DNA of 64,000 nucleotides from Isoetes taiwanensis (taxonomy: Eukaryota > Streptophyta > Lycopodiopsida > Isoetales > Isoetaceae), in NCBI GenBank assembly GCA_021234155.1, contig JAJEKV010000004.1:13606716-13670715 (forward strand), read 5' to 3'. How positions within the stretch are numbered: the stretch's first letter is position 1; each line of letters begins with the position of its first letter. Both the position numbers and the translations under genes were made by a program. A model generated the notes under the pieces. It ran no database searches. It was not told where the DNA came from and worked only from the letters and a program-made list of their open reading frames with translations. Shown piece by piece: positions 1-9,595 of this stretch.

Positions 1-180
1 TGCAAAGGAGTCTATCACCTAGGAGCCACAATGATTTGCAATGTGCATTGGTGATCATAGCTATATCCTAGATAAATATGCAATATTTATGCTCATTTAA
101 GTTTTCAACAAGTTCCTAGCTAGTTATGTTGATTTCATTCTGTACAAACATTCACAAAGGACCTTGTGACATACTCTTAT

Positions 181-650
181 TTTGTTTTAGATTGAAGCGG
201 ATGCTCCTTTAGTTTTGCCAACTTATGTCATAGCTAATCAAGGTCATCATTTTGTTGCTATTCTATTCTTCCTAATGAGTGACAATAATTGCTTTAAGCT
301 TCAGTTAATATTGACCTTAAAATTTTGATTTTTTAAATAGAATACCTCAAGTACAACGTCCCACACATCTAGGAAATTATTCTAAATCTTTAAAGTGCAA
401 ACATGTTTTCTCGTATGGTGAAAATAATTTTGAACCTGAATCCAAATTGAAACCAGTGAGAAAAGCGGGGATTATGGCATGGCTTACTGGCATTAAATGT
501 CCCTAAAATCTGAAATATGATTAGATGAGTGAAGGGATCGCTTAGGGTTTTGATTAAGTGGTTTCAATGCTTTTCGATCCTAAAAATTTCTATCTATACT
601 CCTGCAAATGTATCAATTGGCTGGCTTAGTTTCATATGCATAATCTAGGT
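181..650 (+). repeat. Diverged inverted repeat arm, partner at 8410-8853
   Basis: The reverse complement of this stretch can be followed through 8410-8853 with moderate divergence and small indels. Anchors are the region around TTTTAGATTGAAGCGGATGC and its partner near 8820-8850. No ORF is shared, so both are probably copies of one non-coding repeat in opposite orientation. Bases 1-180 and 651-710 show nothing recognisable. Confidence 0.75.
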
Positions 651-710
651 GTTTCATTGGATCTCAAGTATCCTAAATGCATTTTGAAAGTTCCTTTGCG
701 CAGAAAAAGC

Positions 711-2021
711 AGAGAAGCATTTTGGTGGCCTTGGAATGATTAATTTTCTTTTGCAGAGCAAGGTGATGATTTCTAAGCTCATTTGGAGAATTTTGAATAA
801 TGTGGATGAGTCCCCGGGTTCCCGCCTTGTTTATTAGTCTTTGCAAATGTGCATTTCTTTTGGGTCTCGGTCTCTTAGGCCACTTCCCCTGGGCTCTGTT
901 CTATCCACTGACGGCATACCCTAATGCATCCCCATTTCTTAGAGGATTGCTAGTTGCATGGGAGACTGTACAATCGCTTTTTCATTTTCACCATCTTGCG
1001 CACACTAGCATGACTGCAAGTTGTTGGTGGATTCCATTGGATGGTGGTCCTCTGGTTGCTTCAGTCCACCCATTGACGCGTCGATCGATGGAGAGCGGCA
1101 GTGTGCATATGATATCCGATTCGTATAATAATCAAAGGCAGTTGCTGACATGGGAGGAGTTTAAAGCTAAGTTCCTCCTTTTAAGGTGGGATCGAGCTAT
1201 TTGGCAGAAGGTGTCTTCAGTTCTCCCCCCAGTAGCACAAGTGGATGACCCCCAGCCATGGGTAGTTCATGAGCATGTCAAAGCTGATAAGTTGGTGAAT
1301 TCCATGTACAAGGTCTTGCTTGATGCTGACGTCTTGCCTCCTTCGTCCAAGTGGCCTTTGGTCATTCCGAGGATGGAAAGCAGTATGGAAGTGAGTATGG
1401 GATAAACTACTCCATCCCAAAGTATCTGTTTTATGGTGGCAAGTCACTCATCGTTGTTTGCGCATTAATATTCTGGTGCACAAATTTCGTCCAGAGGTGT
1501 CTGCACTTTGTCCCTTATGTGCACAGAGGGACGAGACAATTGAGCATTGCTTCTTCCTATGTAGACATGTCAGACATGCTTGGTTGTGGCTTCAAGGCCT
1601 CTTTCGTTGCAATTTGAATAGCCAGCAGGTGTTATTAGCAGTTTATCCAAGTAGTTGGGATAATTTGGCAAAAAGGGCCTTTCATTTGGCTTCTGCATGG
1701 ATCATCTGGTCCATTTGGAAAAGAAGGAATCTTCTCATATTCAAAGGTCTTGCTTGTTCAGATGCACAGGTCCTTCTTGATGCCCAACAACGAATTGTTA
1801 AAGCATTCAGGTGCTCATCAATTGCTAATGAGGTGAAGAGCCGTATTTGGGAGCACTATCTTTAGATTCATACTTACTTATGAGTTTTTGCTTGCTCTTC
1901 ATATTGTTTAGATGTTGTATTTGAGTGGGGTGGTTTTGCTCTGGTGGACATTCTCTCCACTGAGTTATTAGTCCCCATTATACTCTGTAACTTTCTCTGG
2001 ATAATAAAGGCTCAAGTCCTT

Positions 2022-2058
<37 letters not shown>

Positions 2059-2061
2059 GCA
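711..2061 (+). mobile_element. 5'-truncated L1-type LINE with poly(A) tail and TSD
   Basis: A LINE 3' portion (720-2052) ends in about 30 A residues and is bounded by the perfect 9-bp direct repeat AGAGAAGCA at 711-719 and 2053-2061. This is the expected footprint of target-primed reverse transcription. Its sequence parallels the 3' part of the full-length LINE at 9192-25440: the same 'LQSKV.ISK.IWR' region, the same C-terminal zinc-knuckle region, and the same final CAAGTCCTTCAAAA-type end. It is 5'-truncated inside ORF2 and therefore dead on arrival. Confidence 0.9.
725..1866 (+). pseudogene. LINE ORF2 C-terminal remnant (zf-RVT region)
   Basis: The remnant covers the C-terminal part of LINE reverse-transcriptase ORF2, downstream of the catalytic RT core. 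It reads in at least two frames: 800-1405, then 1458-1865 after indels. The second part holds the cysteine/histidine knuckle CPLCAQRDETIEHCFFLC, the zf-RVT signature near the end of plant L1 ORF2 proteins, followed by the conserved 'WIIWSIWKRRN' stretch. The same order is seen at 15050-15270 plus 24998-25290. The RT catalytic motif is absent because of the truncation. Confidence 0.85.
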
Positions 2062-3180
2062 AAGCTTGGATGCCCGTTTGAAAGTAATACCTCAACTATA
2101 TTATATTAATATCTTATTTAGTAGTAATATTTTATATGGCATTGTTGAACAAACCGATTGGTTACAAAGCATTGACAACTATTTTATTCAATATGATCTC
2201 CTCCTTGTTCCAGCACAGCATATGTTTTCAAGTTTCTTTATTACTATGGAATTAAAGCCATGAAGTTATTAGCAGTCACATTTTTAGCATACAAGAATTT
2301 TTTAGATTCTGGCCTATCCACTTGGCTTGCCACATCATGTTTCCTTCCTTTTTTTACAATGTGTCCTTATCCTGTCCATTAAATCTATTAAGCTATATTC
2401 TCTCAGTTATAAAACAAAAAGTAAAATTCTTCAAAATTCTTCAATGATGCTAAAATTTGAGCAAGTTTAGTATGCAATGCATTATTTGCCCGATAAGTAT
2501 CGTTGCAGTAGAGGTGCATGCATGTAAGTTCTTTGAATCTGCATATACACTGGAGCTGGGATACCTTGGTACTATACTAGCTTTGGCATATTAATATAAT
2601 GGATAGAAGGAATGAAGATGCTACAACCGGAACTGGAGCAATAACCTTCGTGAATGAGAATATGATATGGGTTACCCTTTTGTTGCCTGTTATGTGCACA
2701 GATCATGCTCTTTGCTTTAGTTGCATAGATTCATAGATTTCAACTGCTGCTCACATTCGCATCGCGCATGTCAAGCAAGGTTTGAACTCTTTCTTTATTT
2801 TAAACATGTGGTCATGGTAAAACATGTATATCAAGAAATACAAGTGCTGTTCTTCTACGTCCCAGATATATTACATGGCATTTTAAAAATGGGATATGTT
2901 GGGCAAATAAGTTATTACTGTCAGTAAGTTGCAGCAATACCAGTTCATGTGCAATCTTGATAGTGCATGCTCTTGGATGATCAATAAGTGCAAAGACAGG
3001 CTTGCATTTTACCAAGATGAAATGCAAAAGCATTTTGCAATGCTAGAAAAAAATGCAGGTGCACTTCATCATCATGTGCACTTCGTCATCAGGTCTATCA
3101 TTTTCAAGATGAAAGGCAAAAGCATTTTGCAATTCTAGAACTTTATTATTAGGTTTATCATTTATGTTCATGCTCTATGC
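2062..3180. other. Unassigned stretch upstream of chromovirus remnant
   Basis: No coding similarity was recognised. A short imperfect direct duplication lies at about 3017-3140: two copies of a segment around GCAAAAGCATTTTGCAAT, followed by CTAGAA, about 90 bp apart. This may be eroded internal sequence of the chromovirus whose 3' end follows, but I cannot show it. Confidence 0.4.
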
Positions 3181-3189
3181 TTATGATTT

Positions 3190-3412
3190 TGAGTTTTGGT
3201 GCCAGATAGTGCCCGAGGCTCTCCTTGATCATGCATATAAGCAAACCCGAAGAACTCAAATCTTGCAATATTTGATTAAGGGGAAACACTTACCAACGAA
3301 GGATGCAACCTGGATTTTTAAAGTGGATTTGGACAAGACTTACCCAGACTTTATGCGAGAATGCCAGGGCCAAACCATTCAAGATGCGATTAACTCCAAC
3401 CCTAATGGTAAG
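3190..3412 (+). pseudogene. Chromodomain remnant of a Ty3/gypsy chromovirus
   Basis: The peptide from about 3205 reads VPEALLDHAYKQTRRTQILQ and continues with 'YLIKGKHLPTKDATW'. This matches the layout of the C-terminal chromodomain of chromoviral integrases: PEA(I/V)LD, then a basic R-rich stretch, then EYLVKWKG, then DATW. Chromodomains of this type steer integration to chromatin. Here the KWKG tryptophan is replaced (KGKH) and no integrase core is visible upstream, so it is a fragment. It lies about 0.55 kb upstream of a chromovirus-type PPT and LTR, in the correct order and orientation for an element 3' end. Confidence 0.75.
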
Positions 3413-3943
3413 CGTTGTGTTATGAGTCCGGCAGGGATCATATGACAGTTAATCCGACCAGGATCATTTCAGGGGTTGGGTTACATGCATCCTAGATGGG
3501 GAAATTGGGCATATAGGCATTCATGATAAGACGCATCCGTCTACGGTTATAATGGGAATATGGTCATTCCTTACACTGACATGACATGCAAGCCTTAGGC
3601 ATGATAGGATTCCTTCATTCATATTTCTTTTTTCTTAAGGGGGTGGTCCCTTCAACCACACTACTTAAATTATTTTGTAAGTACCGATGTATTTTGCAGG
3701 CCAGTAGCGTTGACGTACTGCAGAAGATCCTAGGCCTCAGTTGGGAGCCATCTTTTATTTTTTGACTGTTATGTGTGCCCCTATATAAGTTTGTTGATAT
3801 GGTATTTCTTATCTACTGCTAAAAGACTTCGTCCTACAGCAACTTTATGTAATCCTGTATTATTTCAGCAAATGGAGTTATCTTTTATAACTTAATTGTT
3901 TTCTTCTAGCTAGACTAACCCTAATGGTGAGGACATTATTATT

Positions 3944-3957
3944 CCAAGGGGGGAGAA
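3944..3957 (+). promoter_or_regulatory. Polypurine tract of chromovirus
   Basis: The run CCAAGGGGGGAGAA directly precedes TGTGACG. An A/G run abutting a TGT-starting LTR is the typical chromovirus second-strand priming site. Confidence 0.8.
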
Positions 3958-5275
3958 TGTGACGTTCCTGGTATTTATATGGTATACGTATATATAGTAT
4001 CATATGCCACCAGGATATAATTAGACCCTTAGGGGTCAATAGGGGATAACTTGGACTAACCTAAAAGAGTTTTCTTTAGCTATGCTAAAATATTAGGGAA
4101 TAATTTATCTAATTAGGCTAATTAATTAGTTAAAGGCAACCAATAAGGCAGTGCCACCTAGCCCAAATCGATTGGCCAAGGGGGACTTGCCAAGTTTGGA
4201 GGGCAAATTGGGGCCCTACCTCCAATTCTGCCCCAAATCGATTTGGGGAGAGGGGAGGAAGGAGGAGCCACCAGCTTATGTAACCAGACTTGAAGAATAG
4301 AAGCCTTTCGTGACAATGGCTCTAGCCAAGAGACCGGTTAGTCCCTAGATATATATAGTTTGTGCTTCAGCTAACACTTCCTTAGTTAGATGGAATGGTT
4401 AATTTCTCTCTTATGTGTTACTATGATGATGATGGATACCCTGATTGTGATTGTGTTCTCTCTTTCTGTTCCTCCTGTGTGTCTGGGGTTAAGGGGAGGA
4501 TAGAGACCTGAAGAAGTAGAGATGTCTCTAGCTAGGACCCTTAAAACCCAGTAATTAAGAGCCCACCTGGCTATGAATGCTATATCATGATTCAGCATCA
4601 GACAATAGCTACGATGGTGAAATGGAGATGGGGTCTTGGCTGGCATAGCTACAGGACCAGTGTGCTAGGCTTATAGTCGGTCCTCGCGTTGGGGCCGCGT
4701 ATGGGTCCGACACTTCCTAGGTCCCAGGAAACGTGCCTATATGGACGTACTGGGCTCGATGGGTGCGTCGAGGCGGCCCATGGATTTTGGGAGGTTCAAG
4801 TCGGGTACGAATGCGGGGGTCGCTAAGGAGGCACACATTCTCTAATACACCCAGGGATCCATCGTGGTCGGGACGCAGTCGCCTCTCTGACCTGCCTCAT
4901 CGAACCGGGGAGATGTAACCCGGAGTAGTCTCATAGGGTGAATCCATGGGATTGCGTCTCCGAAATTGAGCCCAGGGTAGAGCCGTACTTATGGTGTACT
5001 GCTTATGTTATCTTGTGCCTGTATTACTATTTAGTTGATGATGATGGATGTGCCACCCTTCGTGGTGGCATCTTATTTTGAGCTACGCTTCCGCTGTATA
5101 GGATTCCCATAGAGGACGTGGGACGAATGACACCTCCGTATTCCTCGCCCGGACACTTGGCCATTTCAAGTGGTCTGAGTTAGACGGCAGGCCCTCTCAT
5201 GGTGGTGTAGTCGCCACGGGAGGGAGATTCCCGTATTTATATGATGGGAGCATCGTATAGATTCTGGGAGCATCA
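3958..5275 (+). mobile_element. Chromovirus 3' LTR
   Basis: The LTR begins TGTGACGTTCC immediately after the PPT. I end it at the CA of GGGAGCATCA (5275), where LINE sequence begins on the other strand. Length is about 1.3 kb. A partial inverted copy occupies 41387-42296, and its last ~250 bp recur again at 42525-42772. No second full LTR or 5 bp TSD was found. The exact 3' end is uncertain because GGGAGCATC occurs twice near it. Confidence 0.65.
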
Positions 5276-6210
5276 AAGGATTTAGAGGCTTTAATATTAG
5301 AGTAGAAATCTTTCATTGAATTCATATTATAAACTCTAGGGAGACTGCCATAAAAAGCTTTAAAATCAGCACAGAATTTCTCATTATTAAGAATAGAACA
5401 ATTCAACTTAAAGGGGGTATTACCCTGCCTTTTAATGCTTAAAGCATGCGTAGTTTCAAGAAACTGCGGCTGATGGTCAGAGATTGAGGTGCTTTCATCA
5501 CTTGATACAAAGCTATTATCCTAGAAAGGAAGGTCAAAGTTGTTGATGTAAAATCTGTCTAAGGCACAAGAAACTCTAGAGTTCCCCTCTTGCTTATTTG
5601 ACCAGGAATATTTGGCAGTTGAGGATGGGATGTGAGCAAACAAATGAGAGTCCAGAAAATTGTCCCAGTTGGCCCTTTCAGTTGTAGACATGTTCAAGTT
5701 GTTGCTAGACTTTAGATCTCTGCTGGGAGTGTTGTTAAAGTCTCCAGCTAGAATCCAAGTTATAGGATTTTGATTATGAAGCCAGCTGCTTATCTGAGGC
5801 CAGAAAGATTCCCTCTCTTTGGAGATAATGGAAGCATAAACATTAATGACTCTAAAACACTCATTCTATCTGTGATGAATATGTAGCACAACTTCAACAG
5901 TTGTGCACTTTCTGCACATTGGTGTTACATTCTACGTAAGACATTTTGTTGCCAAATTGCTTTTATGTTACAGGTAATTTTGTTGTCCTTTAGACACAGA
6001 CATTGTTTCATATTTAAAGCTTCACCATATATGGTGGTTGCAAAATCAATTTGTGTAGTATCTCATCCTTACTTGATGAAGATATAGCTGGTGTGGTTTT
6101 GCAAGATATAGGCACTCCTGTTTTGCAAGGATGTGTTGGGTTCAAGTTCCTATTTGTTCTTTAAACATCAAATTTGAAGCTTCACCATCTATTGTGGTTA
6201 CAATATCAAT
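4540..6210 (+). repeat. Palindrome arm segment C (left)
   Basis: This segment (part of the chromovirus LTR, the LINE endonuclease fragment and about 350 bp of non-coding DNA) is present in reverse complement at 40428-42296. Small indels separate the copies; for example, the right copy keeps about 150 bp of LTR missing here around 4970. It is the outermost recognisable part of the large inverted duplication. The match stops at about 6205 on this side, exactly where the right arm runs into a LINE 5' truncation. Confidence 0.85.
5276..5866 (-). pseudogene. LINE endonuclease (APE/EEP) fragment
   Basis: Read on the minus strand, the peptide contains 'INVYAS', a 'WILAGDFNNTPS' type motif, a 'DRFYI' motif and a terminal 'SDHQPQF' motif. 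These are the ordered signatures of the AP-endonuclease-like domain at the N-terminus of LINE ORF2. Stops interrupt it, and it is cut off at the chromovirus LTR. The same fragment joined to the same LTR end is found inverted at 40777-41386 and partly again at 42297-42524, so the junction predates the duplications. Confidence 0.75.
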
Positions 6211-6340
6211 TCCTACGATATCTCATCCTTATTTGTCAAACATATAGGTAGTATAGTTTTGCAAGATATAGGCACTATGGTTTTGCAAGCATACATTGCG
6301 TTGAAGCCCCATATTCTAAAGTTGCTATTCATTACATGTT
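5985..6340 (+). repeat. Imperfect tandem duplication, about 180 bp x 2
   Basis: Two diverged copies share GAAGCTTCACCAT, a TATCTCATCCTTA block, and TTTTGCAAGATATAGGCACT in the same order (5985-6160 and 6165-6340). The inverted right arm carries the first unit and only part of the second. Confidence 0.75.
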
Positions 6341-6414
6341 TGTTCCATTGAACTTTTCTTATGCTTGTTCCATTGAACTTTTCTTATGTTTAACGTTAGC
6401 AATATTTTTCTCAA

Positions 6415-7412
6415 GAGCCCGAAGGGCCCAAAAAAAATTCTACACAACCATTACTCATACATGTTTAATTAAAATCCCCCTGAAATCCCCTTTGGTTTGG
6501 GTGCATAATCACACGGGGGGGTGACGTAGGGCAAGAAAATTCCCTAAAATCATATAATACGTATGAAATCAACACCATTTAGTACATTGCCTCAAATTTT
6601 ATAGTATTTTTGCAAATCTCGTTATGTAGTATATCAAAACTTGTACAAGCATACCTCACAAACGAGGATCGCTATCTGTAGTCTAGATTGAGGAATAAAG
6701 GGCAAATATGCCTATTCAACAACTCTCGATGCCCCCCTCCCCCCATGTGAATATGCACTTAAATGAAAAGGGGTTTCAGGGGGATTTTAATTATAAATGT
6801 AGGAGTAATGGTGGTGTAGAAAGTAAGCAATGTGCACAATGTTAAGTACTAAAGGGACTCAACATGCAATGCATGCATGGTATGCATGCAGTATGTGCAT
6901 GCATTGTGTGCCTGTAATGCATGCACGCGTGCATGCCAAAACCATAGGTTGGGAGTGCAAATTATCTAGAAATACAACACACACTCTATAAATACTGCTG
7001 GCATACCCTCACGCGATTACAACAGAATTATATGCTTGAAATCTTATAGTATTTTGCGAATCTTGTTATACAGTATAGCAAATTTTGTACTTGCATACCC
7101 CACAAACGAGGAACTTTACGCACGGTGTAGATTAAGGAATAAGGGGTGAATATGCCTATCCAACAGCTCTCGCTGCCCTACGTCACCCCCCGTGTGAATA
7201 TGCACCCAAACCAAAGGGGGTTTAAGGGGGGTTCTAATTTAAATGTGTTGGACCCAATGGTTGTGTTAATTAATGTCAATGGTAGTTATCTGTTAGTTGT
7301 TAATGTCAATGGTTGTTATATGTTGGTTGTTATGTGTTGAGGGATTTATTTTTTATATGTTGGATGTTAATGGTTTGTGTTGCGAAAAAATTTTTGGCCC
7401 CTTCGGGGCCTT
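6415..7412. mobile_element. Candidate ~1-kb long-inverted-repeat element
   Basis: The outer ends are related inverted sequences: AGCCCGAAGGGCCCAAAA at 6415 and, on the other strand, GGCCCCGAAGGGGCCAAAAA at about 7392-7411. A second inverted pair lies inside: 6485-6530 is almost the exact reverse complement of 7175-7222, including a TGACGTAGGGCA / TGCCCTACGTCA pair. The 7085-7245 arm is also directly repeated, diverged, at 6655-6800. No transposase ORF is present and the TSD is unclear, so a foldback or MITE-like element is inferred. Confidence 0.5.
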
Positions 7413-8038
7413 AGGGACGTCACCCCCCCAGTGTGGCACAAATTTTAGAATTCAAACCAGAAAAAAACTAGAATTCATTTGAGGCTTTCATCATCTGTAG
7501 CTTTTGAATTTCATCACAATAAAACAAATAGAACATAAGTAAAAGTTACCATAAAGATAGAGCAGATTGATCCCATTATTTTGTAAGTCATAAAGTTTGC
7601 AACACCTATACACAAACATTTTTCAACTGGAATTTAATAGCAGCCTTTGGCCTCCATGGATTCTTGTGGTGAGAAACCAAAGTGGGAAACTTTTCTGCTT
7701 GTTAGCACAAGGATCTAGAAGCCTCAAAATCTAAAAATGCATGGTAATTTTTTGCAAGCTTCATTCGGAATGAGCCATAAAACAATATCCAATAGCGCAA
7801 TCCTGTATTAATCAGCTGGTAGGATGTGAAAGCCTACCAAACCCGGAAAACTTGCTGTTTTAGCATAGATAACTTAACCAAACATATCCATATCATACAC
7901 TATCAAAAAGATCTCGAAGAGAGCTTTCCAACGCAATAAAAATCATTTCAAACAGAGCTCTGGATCAAAAGTTATGATAAGAAATGTGTTGCCAGCGGGG
8001 AAACTGCACTACATGCGTCCTTCAAGCCCTTCATGTGC

Positions 8039-8152
8039 CCATTATGCACCACACACACAAAAAGAGGGCTTTTGTTGTGAGCCATTGGTTGTTGACCATT
8101 ATGCACCACACGCACAAAAAAAGGGCTTTTGTTGTGAGCCATTGGTTGTTGA
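8039..8152 (+). repeat. 57-bp tandem repeat, two copies
   Basis: Units start at 8039 and 8096, each beginning CCATTATGCACCACAC and ending near GCCATTGGTTGTTGA. They differ at only a few bases. Overlapping short ORFs on both strands are by-products of the repeat. Confidence 0.85.
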
Positions 8153-8409
8153 CCATTGGAAAAAAAAAAGGCTAAAATCAATGGCTCATAAATGATGCAC
8201 TCTAGATGTACGCATTAGTACATCCATTTGAATACATCACGAAATCATAGGAAAACCTTAGTGAAAAGGGTACAAAAACACAAAGAAAACCCCCTGTTAT
8301 TATGCTACTGCTGGCATACCCTCACGCAATTACAACAGAATCATATGCAAACCATAGCAAAATGGCCATATAATTATACGTTTTGCGCGACGAACTATCG
8401 TTTGCGATA

Positions 8410-8853
8410 TTGCATATGTCAAACTGACACCAGCCAAATGATGCAATTTGCAGAAGCCTCAAATAAGATAGAAATTTTTAGGATAGAAAAGCATTGAAAT
8501 TGTTTAATCAAAACCTAAGCGATTCCTTACCTCATCTAATCATATTTCAGATTTTAGGCCCATTTCATGCCATTAAGCCATGCTATAATCCCATGTTTCC
8601 ACACTAGTTTCAATTTGCATTCAGCTTCAAAGTTATTTTCACCAAACAAGAAAACATGTTTGCGCTTTTTAAGCTTTGTCTAGATGTGTCGGATGTTATA
8701 CTTGAGGGATTCCATGTTTAAAATCAAAGTTTTAAGGTTAACTGAAGCTTAAAGAAATTATTGTCACTCATTATAAAGGCAACAAAATGACGATCTTGAT
8801 CAGCGATGACATAGGTTGGCAAAACTGAGCATCTGCTCCAATCTAAAACAAAC
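8410..8853 (-). repeat. Inverted copy of 181-650
   Basis: This is the partner arm of the repeat at 181-650 in opposite orientation, ending near CCAATCTAAAACAAA. Similarity does not continue into 8854-9017. Confidence 0.75.
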
Positions 8854-9017
8854 TAGCGATAAGGCAGGCTTGAAGCAAAGGATAGGAGTTATAGGGAAGA
8901 AAATGGTGGATATAGCTCTTGAACTTCATGGAAGCATGGTCGGAAAGGCAAACATATCAAACCCAAGGGCCTTCTCAGTAGGACAATAGAAGGTGCTGCT
9001 CACGCGGGGTTGCCCTC

Positions 9018-9191
9018 TAGTGGTCCGAAAGTGCGTTTACTTGATTTTTGTTGGTGTATGCAAAAACATAGTACAAATTTAATATTTACAATAGTGGGAA
9101 TAGAATAAACATGATTTTAAATTCTTCGCAACTAAAACCCTTATGACTAACAGTAAAACATTGAAAACCATAACTACAATTCAATTGATTT
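9018..9191 (+). repeat. Palindrome arm segment B (left)
   Basis: 9018-9093 is the reverse complement of 37310-37385, and 9094-9191 is the reverse complement of about 35585-35690. The two right-hand pieces are separated by a LINE (35692-37309) absent here. On this side the segment continues at 25441, interrupted by the LINE/gypsy nest. This copy therefore shows the empty site for the right-hand LINE. Confidence 0.85.
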
Positions 9192-9595
9192 ACATTAATA
9201 GGGCATTGAAAGGAGGCGCTCATGATGGCGCTTAGGGTTTCAGCTCTACTCTTTTGCTCATAACTCGAGAGTCTGGTGTCAAATTCAGGTGTTCCTGGAC
9301 TCGTTGGAAAGCTTATCGAAAGAGCTTTTCGTCGGTGTATGATTTGTATGGTGTTTCCTCTGTTTTGGTCGACGGAATCCGCCTGACAGTTCCGGCCCTC
9401 TTTTGGCGGTGCTAGGAATTGGCTGCAGTCTTCTTTTGGCCATAACTTCTGCATCTGGTGGCAGTTTTGGGCGTGTTTGGGCTTGTTGGAAAGCTCTTTA
9501 AGCACTCCATCCCGTGGTGCTTAATTCCTTTAGAGCTTTGCCTGTTGGAAAAGACGGTTCGGGTCTGAAACTTCGGCTCTCCTCTCCTGGTGGAG

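Larger units (their letters stand above)
7413..9017. other. Left-specific non-coding block between palindrome segments C and B
   Basis: This block, with 6341-7412, has no counterpart in the right arm of the palindrome, where a LINE occupies the position. It contains a 57-bp tandem pair at 8039-8152, a repeat of the 6990-7030 motif at 8305-8345 (CTGGCATACCCTCACGC), and the inverted copy of 181-650. The last ~25 bp (around 8993-9013) resemble 57617-57648. No gene was recognised. Confidence 0.55.

Noticed and set aside
3958-5275. Solo LTR
   Set aside because: A PPT and chromodomain lie directly upstream in the right order, so it is the 3' LTR of a truncated element.
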